Assembly: GCF_000931935.2 (NCBI RefSeq)
Contig: NZ_AZAC01000008.1
Span: 184,212-248,211 of the forward strand
Length of the DNA: 64,000 nucleotides
Source: Dethiosulfatarculus sandiegensis
Lineage (GTDB): Bacteria; Desulfobacterota; Desulfarculia; Desulfarculales; Desulfarculaceae
Direction: 5' to 3'
Shown: in pieces, positions 44,737 through 54,025 of the stretch
Position numbering within the stretch: position 1 is the stretch's first letter
Layout: the number at the start of each line of letters is the position of its first letter
Notes under the pieces: generated by a model
Seen by the model: only the letters and a program-made list of their open reading frames with translations
What the model was told of the DNA's origin: nothing
The model's database searches: none
Position numbers and translations under genes: made by a program

Positions 44737-46008
44737 TCAGGCAAGACAGGTTTCGGTTGTGGCCACCATATAGGGACCTTCCGGGGTAACCGCAATGGAA
44801 TTACAACTCGTAGCCAGTTTGTCCAGGGCCTGTTGAGGATCCTCCACCTGGTGCGCTCCCAGTATTTCATAGTCCGCGGCCTTGAAGCCGGGAGCATATA
44901 TATGCATTTCAGCCATGCGTTCGCGGCATTGGTAAAAACGCTGGGCGCCCCATTGGTCGATGGTGAAGTTTTTCGGATTCTTAAAGTGATTATAAAAGCT
45001 TTCGGGGGTCTTGTGCGCCTTGAACATCTCTATCAGCTCCGGGCTGCCGATCCCCATTTGGCAGCCCGCCAAAAAGAGCATTTTGCCTCCGGGCTTTACA
45101 ATCTCGGAGACGCTCATCAACCCTTTGCTGGCCTGGTAAAAGGTGGTGTCCAAGGGATAACCGCCACCACAGGAGACAACCAGGTCAAAAGCCTGCGGCA
45201 CTACAGCCAGGCTTGAGGAGGCCGCGGCCCGGCATCCTGCGTCATGCGCCGTGCAAAGTTCGCCCGCAAAGATTCCCTGGGACAGATTTTTTTGTTTGTC
45301 GATGATTACATTGACAATAAAATCAACCCCCGCCTTTTCGGCAATATGACGGACATGTTTTTGAAAAGGGTTTTTCTTTACGCGCCCATTGTTCAGGGCC
45401 GGGTCTGCGATCATGGCAAATGAATGCATGAATTTCATGCTCTCAAAACTGGCCACTCCGGGCAGAACGGATTTGCCTCCCCCTGAGTATCCGGCAAAGG
45501 AATGAGGTTCTATAAGGCCGGTTAAGATTTTTAGGTCTGCTTCCAAAAAGATTTTATTCAGTTCAATGGGATATCCTTCAAGGCGATCCACTTCCCGCAT
45601 CTGACCATGGTCATGACAATCATGATTAACCACCCGGCAAAGGCCTGCTGTTTCAGGACCCAAAAGTTCTATCAGCTCATCACCCAAGTTGGGTCTGTGC
45701 ATGCCTGTGGCAATGAGTATGGTAATGTCTTTATTTTGCATGCCCGCCTGATTCAGGGCCTTGATTATAGGGGGCAAAATGATCCGGTTGGGCACGGGCC
45801 TGGTAATGTCGCTCACCACGATGCAGGCGTTTTTCCTGGTTCGGGCAATCTCCGCCAAGGGCTTGGCGCCCAAAGGGTTTTTCAGGGCGTTTATAACCGA
45901 GCCCTCGGGATCTTGAAGGGGCTTCTGCGGTTTAGGCTCTATCAACTGGGCCGAAGCCGGCAATTTCAGTTCAATGTTTTTTTTGCCGCACGGTATATGG
46001 ACTTTCAT
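44737..46008 (-). CDS. larA: LarA-family lactate racemase/2-hydroxyacid epimerase
   Basis: 423 residues. LarA features: DITRPVPNRIILPPI, IATGMHRPNL, EPHSFAGYSGGGKSVLPGVAS (near 170-195, the cofactor Lys/His region), and VVSCGGGYPLDTTFYQASKG. LarA uses a nickel-pincer nucleotide made by LarB, LarC and LarE to racemise lactate or related 2-hydroxy acids. No larB, larC or larE is in the window. The gene is first in the unit before a TRAP system, so it probably interconverts stereoisomers of the imported acid. AAGGGAG lies 8 bases before the ATG. Confidence 0.9.
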   Translation of the reverse strand: MKVHIPCGKKNIELKLPASAQLIEPKPQKPLQDPEGSVINALKNPLGAKPLAEIARTRKNACIVVSDITRPVPNRIILPPIIKALNQAGMQNKDITILIATGMHRPNLGDELIELLGPETAGLCRVVNHDCHDHGQMREVDRLEGYPIELNKIFLEADLKILTGLIEPHSFAGYSGGGKSVLPGVASFESMKFMHSFAMIADPALNNGRVKKNPFQKHVRHIAEKAGVDFIVNVIIDKQKNLSQGIFAGELCTAHDAGCRAAASSSLAVVPQAFDLVVSCGGGYPLDTTFYQASKGLMSVSEIVKPGGKMLFLAGCQMGIGSPELIEMFKAHKTPESFYNHFKNPKNFTIDQWGAQRFYQCRERMAEMHIYAPGFKAADYEILGAHQVEDPQQALDKLATSCNSIAVTPEGPYMVATTETCLA

Positions 46009-46397
46009 TTTATCGGGCTCCCTTAATCAAATGCTTTTGGGGAACAAGTGTTATGCTGAAGCGCTTTTTTCAGGATTTGCATAACCTATAACCGCCAAAA
46101 AACTCATGCAAGGCTTTTATAAAGCCTTGTATGACAGTTGTGTGATAGAATAACCGCTAAGGGTGATCAATAGTGTCTGGTCTTTTGTGATCAGATACTT
46201 TAATTATTTATTTCAGCCCATAAGAATTCCACCTGTAAAGTCCGAGTTGAACCTAAAAACCGGTTTCTATGTAAAAATGAAGCTCCCCTGATCATTTGGG
46301 GAAGTGCTTTGTGTACTCGCGTTGAACCGCCGCCGGAATGAATTGGTTTTAACGACCTATTATGGGTTTTTGTTTTTGCCGGGCAAGGAGTTGATTA
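46009..46397. other. Divergent larA/secreted-protein intergenic region
   Basis: 389 bases without a gene. A perfect hairpin or operator CAAGGCTTT-TAT-AAAGCCTTG lies at 46109-46129, about 100 bases upstream of larA. Confidence 0.45.
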
Positions 46398-46901
46398 ATG
46401 AAAAGGGGTTTCTTGTTGGTTTTGCCTGTAGCGCTCCTGGCTGTTTTTCTTTCCCTGGGCCAGGCGTCGGCCTTTGAAAATGTCGGGGGGTATCTGATAA
46501 CGGCTGAAGGTAAACAGATCGTGGTGGATGAGTTTGTCAATCTTTTAGAGACCTACACATGTAAATACGATGGCGCCCCGCTGACCATCCCCATGAAGCG
46601 TATAAAAAGGCTCAAATTGCAGGGTAGCGGCATGGCCGTGACCACCACAAACGGCATGACCTACAATGTGCTCGGCAGCATGATGATCTGCCTGGACGAT
46701 TATTTGGAATACAGAACTATAAATACTGTTACAGGCGAAAGTCTGGATGCCAGGATTGATCCCATGCTGGTGGAGTCGGTGGTCTTTGGCCGCAAGGCCA
46801 CGGATTTGAAAAAATGCCCGCTCTGCGGCAGGACCTTTCCCGGGGAATACCTTTACTGCCCATATGACAAGAGCGATTTAAAACCCTTGATGAATCGCTG
46901 A
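46398..46901 (+). CDS. Exported protein with C-terminal zinc-ribbon-like motif
   Basis: 167 residues. A clear Sec signal (MKRGFLLVLPVALLAVFLSLGQASA). The middle region (about 26-130) has a beta-rich pattern with a CKYDGAPLTIPMKRIKRLKL segment. The C-terminus has CPLCGRTFPGEYLYCPYD, a four-cysteine ribbon typical of cytoplasmic rubredoxin/zinc-ribbon domains, unusual in an exported protein. I do not recognise the family. AAGGAG lies about 7 bases before the ATG. Confidence 0.85.
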   Translation: MKRGFLLVLPVALLAVFLSLGQASAFENVGGYLITAEGKQIVVDEFVNLLETYTCKYDGAPLTIPMKRIKRLKLQGSGMAVTTTNGMTYNVLGSMMICLDDYLEYRTINTVTGESLDARIDPMLVESVVFGRKATDLKKCPLCGRTFPGEYLYCPYDKSDLKPLMNR

Positions 46902-46956
46902 CAGGTAGGCGGACCGCAAAAGCCTTATCCGGTTATATTTGGTGAAAATGCCGATG

Positions 46957-46982
46957 GCCGGGGCAAAAGCCCCGGCTATTTT
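46957..46982. terminator. Terminator after the exported zinc-ribbon gene
   Basis: GCCGGGGC and GCCCCGGC form an 8-bp stem with an AAAA loop, followed by TATTTTAT on plus. It also lies just after the pseudogene stop on the minus strand. Confidence 0.7.
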
Positions 46983-47834
46983 ATCTGTTTACTTGTCTGC
47001 GGGCCTTTAAAATGGCGTCAGCGACTTTTTTGTTCAGTCCGGCATAATAACCAAAGCCGCTTCCTTCTATTGTGAACTCGCCCTAGGCCCAGGCCTTTCC
47101 ATAATTCTGCAAGGAACCACAATGCTTGCCGGAGGCCATTTCCGCCAAATGATGGGTAAGCTCCATGGGCCCCTGCTGCACGGTGGGGGTGGACTTACCG
47201 TATACCACATCGGGATTCGAGCAGGCCTTGATCCATCGTGAGGATCACGTCGTTTTCAACGGTAGTCAAGTCGGGAGTTTTGCCCTGGGGAAAAGCAGCT
47301 TTTGGGAATTCTTCCCAAAATAGGTTTGAGCTCCTCATACAGGCTCTTCCAGTTTTCGACCCGGCCCTGGTCATCAGAAGAGTGAAGTTTAGGCACCTTG
47401 GGATGCCTGCCTTGATAAACGGTTGCAGCCTGGCTATCCACTGATTGGGATGTTCTTCCTTGGCGGCTTTTTCCGGCTCTGCCTTTTTTTCGGCTTCCTG
47501 TCAAGCAGCCTTTCATGGACGGCCTTTACCTCAATGTGATCCGGTAAAAAATTTTCTTTGTAGCTTTTCTCAATTTCGGAACGATAGCGTTGGGTTGTTT
47601 TGATATAACGTTCAGACCTTTTGGCTTTCTCCTGATTGAAGCCAATCCCTTTTAATAAAGCCTCTTCATCTTTCTCCAAATCCTTGATGATTTTTTTCAG
47701 CCTATGGGGGACACCGCCCGGCAATTTTGCACTCACAGAGTCAACAGGTGCGGCATGTACCATCTGAAGGAAGGAAACAGGAAAATCATGAAAAGCGCGG
47801 TAAAAAGTGAAAAATAGGTCGGATTTCAGTGCAT
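46981..47834 (-). pseudogene. Decayed gene for an exported protein of unknown family
   Basis: A GAGGAG ribosome site (47841-47846) and ATG (47832-47834) are followed at once by a TGA. A signal-peptide-like stretch (NPTYFSLFTALFMIFLFPSF) then shifts frame into VHAAPVDSVSAKLPGG and a Lys/Glu-rich helix (IIKDLEKDEEALL...). Further shifts lead to KAAKEEHPNQWIARLQPFIKAG, then KLHSSDDQGRVENWKSLYEELK, FPQGKTPDLTTVENDVILTM, and WIKACSNPDVVYGKSTPTVQ. An in-frame TAG lies at 47083-47085, and GEFTIEGSGFGYYAGLNKKV and the final TAA follow. At least six lesions are visible, so it is not translated whole. The intact ancestor was probably an exported protein of about 280 residues. Confidence 0.7.
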
Positions 47835-47844
47835 CTTTATCTCC

Positions 47845-48453
47845 TCAAGCAGTAAGTTGTAGTGCTGACTTAACTCCGCAATTGTCCATTTAAATTCGTT
47901 ATTTTTGAATGATAAAGCCGACAAATCAAGTTTTGGAAAGAATTGTTCGTTACCAAAAAAGCTTAATATTTTCAGTCAAATTGATCGAATGGGTAAGTTA
48001 AAATAATGCTTTATTTAGCATGATAACCAAGTTGAGCAGTTAACTCGTTCCCTATCATTTCAAGGAGCAGACATTTTTAAGTTTATAATTTACCCCCTAC
48101 TCCAAGTATAGGGCAAGGTTGCGGTTTAGATGTTGATGCGATGCTAAACAGTTTGCGCCCCTCTTTTTGATAGGCTGATTTTTTGCATAAGGTGAGATTG
48201 CTTAAAAGGAGATTATCGGCGGGGGTAAGGAAGAACGGTTTTTTTGCAGGTGAATGATTTTTTGCCGTTTATTATGCACACTGAAGCTTTTATAATAGAA
48301 CTCAAAATAACTGTATTTTAATTATTAAATCAAATAATATGCTATCAAAGTGGTGGGCGACAGTCATCTTTTTTTGATGAAGATTATTATGGAAAGCTGT
48401 TCAAAGCCGAAGAAAGCTTTTTGTTCTTCACAAAAAGGAAGCGTGTCTCTTTA
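47845..48453. other. AT-rich intergenic region between pseudogene and recO
   Basis: About 600 bases with no gene I can support and base composition lower in GC than the neighbouring genes. It may include more degraded sequence from the same event that left the pseudogene. Confidence 0.4.
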
Positions 48454-49236
48454 TTAATCCCAGGTTTCTCTGGTCAAGAGCCTTAAGGCCAGTCCCAGGC
48501 TCGGCAGGTCGTGTCCCAGGGTTTCCTGCCAGAACCTGGTTAAAAAGGTCATGGCCGGGTTCAGGTGAGCTTTGGAAAAAGAAAGCCGGTTCAAGGCGTT
48601 TACTTCCAGGTTGGCCGCAGTTTCCAGCCCCTTGGCCAGGCCGGCCGGAACGATCACTCCAAATCGGTTGTCCCGGCAATGGGGGCATACATGGCCGCCG
48701 GCCAGGGAAAGCCTGCATTCCCTGTTATGTTTAATTGGCCTGCCGCAGACCAGGCAAGAGGATAGGTGGAGCCGGTAACCCAACAGGGCCAGCAGGCGGG
48801 TGAGAAAGACCACCAGGGCGGAGCCGGTCTGCGCCTTTCCCTTGGCCAGGGAGAGTCTTGCGAGGGTTGCCTTGGCCAGCTCCAGGACCTGGGGCATGGG
48901 GTCCATGGCCGGAGTCCCCCTCAACAGGATCTCCAGAACCGGGCCGCTTGCCATGAACCGGCGGAAATCTTCCCTGAGGCCCAGGTGGTTTTGCATTATT
49001 CGCGCCCCGGCCAGCAACCAGAGACTGCCGCCTTTTTTACTGGGTAGTAGCTCTATTTCAAGCAGATGGCCGGTCAGGAGAAGGCCGAAGAATCTTTTGC
49101 GGGATCGTTTACCGCCCTTGGCCAGAGCGGTGATCCTTCCCTTTTCACTGGTGAACAGGTCAACCAGCATGTCGCTTTCAGCCAGCTGCGAAAGCCTCAG
49201 CACCAGTCCGACTGCATTTTGGGGCTCTGCCTTCAT
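48454..49236 (-). CDS. recO: DNA repair protein RecO
   Basis: 260 residues. N-terminal OB fold (GLVLRLSQLAESDMLVDLFTSEKGRITALAKGGKRSRKRFFG), a helical middle domain, and a CxxC...CxxC zinc site (SCLVCGRP and HVCPHCRD, about 160-188). RecO helps load RecA on single-stranded DNA in the RecFOR pathway. Its start overlaps the mgtE stop by 4 bases, so it is probably co-transcribed with mgtE. Confidence 0.93.
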   Translation of the reverse strand: MKAEPQNAVGLVLRLSQLAESDMLVDLFTSEKGRITALAKGGKRSRKRFFGLLLTGHLLEIELLPSKKGGSLWLLAGARIMQNHLGLREDFRRFMASGPVLEILLRGTPAMDPMPQVLELAKATLARLSLAKGKAQTGSALVVFLTRLLALLGYRLHLSSCLVCGRPIKHNRECRLSLAGGHVCPHCRDNRFGVIVPAGLAKGLETAANLEVNALNRLSFSKAHLNPAMTFLTRFWQETLGHDLPSLGLALRLLTRETWD

Positions 49237-50582
49237 TGGACCAGAAGGGTGTAGAAAATGGTCGAAATACCGAAATAAATCAAAAGCCCCATGATGTCGT
49301 TCAAGGTGGCGACCACAGGGCCGGAACTGATGGCAGGGTCCACGTTCAAAAGTTTGAAAAGGGCAGGAGCCAGGGTCCCCAATATCGAAGCCGCCGAAAT
49401 GGCAGAGGTCATGGCCAGGCCAACCACAAGGCCCAGATACGGGTTGTGGTGCCAGAAAAAGGCCACAGTGCCTGCGGTCAGGCCGCAGACAACCCCCATG
49501 ATAAGCGCCACCCTTATCTCTTTAAAGAGGATGGCGCGAATGTTATCCATGTTGATTTGCCCCACGGCAAAACCCCTTACCACTATAGTGGCTGATTGAA
49601 CCCCTACATTACCGGCCATGGCCATGATCACCGGGATAAAGGCCAGTAAAAAGAGCGCGTCCGCCAAACGCATTTTAAAGTGCCATAAAAGCCAGCCGCT
49701 GACCAGGCCTCCACCCAGGTTCACTAAAAGCCAGGGCAGACGCATACGGCTCATCTTAAAGGAATCCCTGCTCAGAAACATCTCGTCTTCGCCACTGATG
49801 CCTGCCATGCGGGCAATATCTTCCTGAGCCTCGTCCTGCATAATTTCCATGACATCGTCAATGGTGATCCGGCCCATGAGCCTGCCTTTGGCATCCACCA
49901 CCGGCGCGCTGACCACATCGTAACGCCTGAATTTATGGGCCACCGCCTCCTGGTCTTCATCGGCCTGAATAAAGAGGGGGCAGGGCTCCATGATGTCTCG
50001 AATGCGGGTTAAGGGGTCGGCCAGAATCAGTTTGCTCAAAGGCAACATTCCCACCACCCGGGACTGATTGTCCAGAACAAAAAGGTTGTGAATGTCTTCA
50101 ACTTCTTCCCTCTTTATCCTGATGGCTTCAATGGCTTCGCTGGCGGTCTGGCTTTCCAGGATTGATACCAGCTCCAACTGCATGATGCCGCCGGCGCTGT
50201 CCTCGTCGTAAATCAGAAGCGCCCGGACTTCATCCGAATCTTCCTCGTCCAGCCGGGAAAGAACCTCCCTGGCCTGATCCGTAGGTAATTCGGCAATGAT
50301 GTCCGTGGCTTCATCACTCGGCAACTCATCAACAATTTCGGCCAGCTTATTGGGATGAAGACCTTCCAGTACCTGATCCCTGGAGTATTCGCTCAATTCC
50401 ACCACAACCTCGGTGGCGGTTTTGGGGTCCAGGGCCTGAAAAACGTCTCTTTTCTCCTGATCCGTCAAAGACTCCATGGCATGGGCCAGGTCGGCAGGGT
50501 GCATATCAGCCGCCATGGCACTCAGTTCGTTCAATTTGCCTGTTTCAAGCTGGTCTTTGATGGTGTTCAGGAGATTTTGCAT
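49233..50582 (-). CDS. mgtE: Magnesium transporter MgtE
   Basis: 449 residues. The N domain is built of HPADLAHAMESL-type helical repeats (about 25-125). Two CBS domains follow (ILESQTASEAIEAIR and PCPLFIQADEDQEAVAHKF...GRITIDDVMEIM), then a plug helix and five membrane helices with the pore motif AGNVGVQSATIVVRG. Loss of magnesium from the N/CBS domains opens the channel in characterised homologues. It precedes recO on the same strand. Confidence 0.95.
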   Translation of the reverse strand: MQNLLNTIKDQLETGKLNELSAMAADMHPADLAHAMESLTDQEKRDVFQALDPKTATEVVVELSEYSRDQVLEGLHPNKLAEIVDELPSDEATDIIAELPTDQAREVLSRLDEEDSDEVRALLIYDEDSAGGIMQLELVSILESQTASEAIEAIRIKREEVEDIHNLFVLDNQSRVVGMLPLSKLILADPLTRIRDIMEPCPLFIQADEDQEAVAHKFRRYDVVSAPVVDAKGRLMGRITIDDVMEIMQDEAQEDIARMAGISGEDEMFLSRDSFKMSRMRLPWLLVNLGGGLVSGWLLWHFKMRLADALFLLAFIPVIMAMAGNVGVQSATIVVRGFAVGQINMDNIRAILFKEIRVALIMGVVCGLTAGTVAFFWHHNPYLGLVVGLAMTSAISAASILGTLAPALFKLLNVDPAISSGPVVATLNDIMGLLIYFGISTIFYTLLVQ

Positions 50583-51181
50583 AGATTAACCCACATGCCC
50601 CCAAGGAGAGGCGATTTGAGAAGCGGCCGGCTGATCATGTGATCAGGTGTTAACGAGCAGCAGCCGTTTGTTAAAGCAGATAAGAGTTTTTGGTCTGTAG
50701 ACATATAACGTTGACAGGCTTTGCAGTCAACGCCGGAGAGAAGACAATTAATAGGAATGACTTGCCCGGGAAGGTAGGAAACGGCGTTTTCCTCTCCCTG
50801 GCCCCATCATGGCTTGCAGGCTTTTGGAAGGCTGTTTTGAGATCATTGGTTTTCCCTTGCCGCAACGGTTTGGGGTTAGTATGCTTTACCCATAACATAG
50901 GATGGGCAAAAGGGCAAAAATAGTGCGGCCCTTATTCTTCAGGAGATTGGGGGCTTTTTGTCTTGCACCTGGGTAAATAACCATCTGTCTTTAGCTTGTC
51001 TTATGAGATAGTAACCCATCTTAGGCCGGGTGATTCAAAGGTTTTTATTTTGTTTTATAAATCGCTTTAAAAAACCTTGCCTGATATGTTTCCTCTATAG
51101 GCTTTGACAAAAACGGTAGAATTTAGTTTTGCCGAAAATGGGCGGAAGAAGAGGCCACTGGTGAGATTGGCCCGGGAGCAT
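50583..51181. other. Divergent mgtE/sigma-factor intergenic region
   Basis: About 600 bases without a supported gene; opposing frames at about 50670-50920 have no family features. TGATCA-TG-TGATCA (around 50634-50647) is a palindrome near mgtE. Part of 51104-51181 could be coding if the sigma gene starts at TTG 51104. Confidence 0.4.
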
Positions 51182-52234
51182 ATGAAAAAAAAGAACTATT
51201 CCAGAAAAGACAAATCCCAAAAGGACGAGAAGATCGAGTCGGTTGACCCTGAGGTGTTAGGCCCTCCGGAGGGAGAGGAAGACCTTGGCGATATCGAGAC
51301 TGACGTTGTTGACGGTGTTTCCGATTCGCCCCAATTGCCGGTCCGCTCCTTTGGTGCTGGTATGCCTGTGCCTGCGGACAACCTGCAGCGTTACCTGGCC
51401 GAAGTGCGTCAGTATCCTCTTTTAAACAGGGAGGAGGAGGAAAAGCTCACCAAGGCTTTTTACGAATCCGGCGACAAGGACGCCGCCGCCAAGCTGGTGA
51501 CTTCCAATCTTCGTCTGGTGGTTAAAATAGCCATGGACCACCAGCGTTATTGGATGAAAAACCTTTTGGATCTAATCCAAGAAGGCAACGTGGGCTTGAT
51601 GCAGGCAGTTCAGAAGTTCGACCCTTTCAGGGGAATTAAATTTTCCTATTACGCTTCTTTCTGGATTAAAGCCTATATATTGAAATTTATAATGGATAAC
51701 TGGCGCCTGGTGCGGCTGGGTACAACCCAGGCCCAGCGTAAGCTGTTTTATAACCTCAGACGCGAAAAAGAAAAATTAAGGGCCAAGGGCATAACCCCCG
51801 GTCCCAAGCTTCTAAGTGATAAATTGGGAGTTGCCGAAAAGGATGTCATAGAGATGGATCAGAGGCTCAGCTCCTGGGAGCTTAGCCTGGATGCGCCGGT
51901 AAGGCCTGATTCAGAAGATGATCACCAAAGTTTTATGCCTGATGAGTCCTCAAGCGCGGAAGATGATCTGGCCAGTGATGAGCTCAGGCGTTTGTTCCAT
52001 GATCAGCTCATGGCCTTTCGCAAAACCCTGGATGAAAAGGAAAAAGACATCCTGGATTTGCGGTTGCTGGCGGAAAATCCCATAACCTTGAACGACTTGG
52101 GCGAAAAGCATGGTATCAGCAGGGAGAGGGTCAGGCAGATCCAAGTCAGGCTGATGAAAAAATTGCGGGCGTTTCTGACCGAAAAAATCCCTGATTTCGA
52201 AGGGCAGTTCTCCGGACTGGTGGCAGGAGACTGA
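51182..52234 (+). CDS. rpoH: RpoH-like alternative sigma factor
   Basis: 350 residues from ATG 51182 (GGGAG upstream); an in-frame TTG at 51104 would add 26 residues. The first about 70 residues are a charged, acidic extension without known function. Region 1.2/2 follows: DNLQRYLAEVRQYPLLNREEEEKL, SNLRLVVKIAMDHQRYWMKNLLDLIQEGNVGLMQAVQKFDP and FSYYASFWIKAYILKFIMDN. The RpoH box QRKLFYNLR and region 4 helix-turn-helix (NDLGEKHGISRERVRQIQVRLMKKL) identify a group 3 heat-shock-type sigma. It directs RNA polymerase to stress genes. TPR and lipoprotein genes follow on the same strand. Confidence 0.88.
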   Translation: MKKKNYSRKDKSQKDEKIESVDPEVLGPPEGEEDLGDIETDVVDGVSDSPQLPVRSFGAGMPVPADNLQRYLAEVRQYPLLNREEEEKLTKAFYESGDKDAAAKLVTSNLRLVVKIAMDHQRYWMKNLLDLIQEGNVGLMQAVQKFDPFRGIKFSYYASFWIKAYILKFIMDNWRLVRLGTTQAQRKLFYNLRREKEKLRAKGITPGPKLLSDKLGVAEKDVIEMDQRLSSWELSLDAPVRPDSEDDHQSFMPDESSSAEDDLASDELRRLFHDQLMAFRKTLDEKEKDILDLRLLAENPITLNDLGEKHGISRERVRQIQVRLMKKLRAFLTEKIPDFEGQFSGLVAGD

Positions 52235-52300
52235 CAGCCCGCGCCTTGGACGCCCTTAAGAAAATGTTGAACACGGATTAAGGAGTTGGCCCGGTACAAT

Positions 52301-54025
52301 ATGATAAAAACAGGCCAAAAAATATTAACTGCAATAGTATGCCTTGCTTTTGCCTTATGCTCGGGCTGTATCGGCAAAGAAGCCGCAACCCCTCCAGCTA
52401 AGCCTAAAACTTTAATTAAACAAGATTCCCTGGCTCTTTTTGCCACGGCGGAATGGTTGTTCCGGCAAGGTAAAAATATCGAAGCCGCCAGGTATCTGGA
52501 AAAGGCCCGTCAACTGGATCCGGATTCAGGCTTGTTGCAGCTTGAAGCCGCCAGGATTTTGGTTACCCGCGGAGAATCTGAAAAGGCCCTTTTAGCCACT
52601 AAAAAGGCAGTGGAAAAGAGTCCCGACCTAATCCATGGGTGGATTCTTTTGGGTGGGCTTTATTCCCAGAAAAAAGATGTCACAAGAGCCATGCAAGCCT
52701 ATGAAAAGGCGCTTAGCCTGGACCCGGACAGTCAGGAGACCCAGCTGCTTCTGGGCATGCTTTACTGGGAAGACGGGCAGATCGAAAGGGCCGCCTCTTT
52801 ACTGACTGTGCTGGTAAACAAATCCCCGGATTCAGCTTTGCCATATTATTATCTGGGCAAGGTTTATATGGCCCAAAAGCGCTACAACCAGGCCGCGCAG
52901 AACTTTTTAAGGGCCTCAAGGCTTTCTCCGCGTTTTGCCACCGCACGGTTTGATCTGGCCAAAGCCTATGAATTGCAAAATAAAAACACAATGGCCGAGA
53001 ATGTCTATCTGGAGATTCTGAAACAGAATCCCGAGTCGGCCAGGGCTCACGACCTTTTGGGCCGTCTTTATTTACGAACAGGACGCACAGATCAGGCCCT
53101 GAACCAGTTTGCCGTGGTCAAGGGCCTTTCCAAATCAGATACGGACGTCCGCATCAAAATCGGTCTGGTTCATTTTGAACAGGAACGCTTTGCCGAGGCG
53201 GCCGAGGAATTCAGCTCTATTTTGCGTTTGGAGCCGGATAACCAAAGAGCCCGTTATTATCTTGGCGTCAGCCTGCAAGAGGCGGGCGATACTGAAGAGG
53301 CAACCAAGGTTTTAGCGGAGATCAAGCCCGAATCCGAATTTTTTGTGGATGGAATCCTGCACCTGGCCGAGATTATGGATCGTACGGATAACCGGGACAA
53401 GGCAAGGGCCTTATTGGAAAAAAATCTAAGCTTAAAACCGGATGAGCCAGACCTCATGGTGGGCCTGGCCGCTCTTCTGGAGGTTGACGGCGATTTGAAA
53501 CAGGCTGAAAAGCTGTTGCTCAGGGCCAGTGAGCAGGAGTCCGGCAATGCCGAGATCCATTTTCGGCTGGGGGTGGTGCTGGATAAGCTTTCGCGCAAGG
53601 AAGAGGCAATGAAAAGCCTGCGCAAAGCCATTGAACTTGATGACCACCATGCCAGGGCGCTGAACTATGTGGGTTATACCCTGGCGGAAAAAGGCGAGGA
53701 TCTGGACGAGGCCGAACTTTTGATCCGAAGGGCCCTGGCAGTGGAGCCTTACAGCGGGTTTATTCTGGATAGCCTGGGCTGGATATATTACAAGCGCGGG
53801 CAATATGACAAGGCCCTGGTCTACCTGGAGAGGGCTGCTTTGTCTGGTGAAGAAGACTCTGTCATTTTCGAGCATCTGGGGGATACAGCCATGAAATTGA
53901 AGCAATACAAAAAGGCTGTCCAGGCTTATGAACATGCCCTGAAACAAGATGCGTCCCAAAAGAGCAAGTTGATGCCCAAGTTGAAGAAAGCCCGCAACTT
54001 AATGAAAAAGAACATTGGAAACTGA
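52301..54025 (+). CDS. TPR-repeat lipoprotein
   Basis: 574 residues from ATG 52301; a TTG at 52286 directly touches AAGGAG and is less likely. The start is a signal with a lipobox-like ALCSGC, so the protein is probably lipid-anchored. At least a dozen TPR units follow (patterns such as ...AMQAYEKALSLDPDSQE, LGRLYLRTGRTDQALNQF, LGWIYYKRGQYDKALVYLERA). TPR proteins are scaffolds for envelope complexes. The next gene overlaps its stop by one base and encodes another lipoprotein, pointing to an outer-membrane assembly or export role. Confidence 0.88.
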   Translation: MIKTGQKILTAIVCLAFALCSGCIGKEAATPPAKPKTLIKQDSLALFATAEWLFRQGKNIEAARYLEKARQLDPDSGLLQLEAARILVTRGESEKALLATKKAVEKSPDLIHGWILLGGLYSQKKDVTRAMQAYEKALSLDPDSQETQLLLGMLYWEDGQIERAASLLTVLVNKSPDSALPYYYLGKVYMAQKRYNQAAQNFLRASRLSPRFATARFDLAKAYELQNKNTMAENVYLEILKQNPESARAHDLLGRLYLRTGRTDQALNQFAVVKGLSKSDTDVRIKIGLVHFEQERFAEAAEEFSSILRLEPDNQRARYYLGVSLQEAGDTEEATKVLAEIKPESEFFVDGILHLAEIMDRTDNRDKARALLEKNLSLKPDEPDLMVGLAALLEVDGDLKQAEKLLLRASEQESGNAEIHFRLGVVLDKLSRKEEAMKSLRKAIELDDHHARALNYVGYTLAEKGEDLDEAELLIRRALAVEPYSGFILDSLGWIYYKRGQYDKALVYLERAALSGEEDSVIFEHLGDTAMKLKQYKKAVQAYEHALKQDASQKSKLMPKLKKARNLMKKNIGN

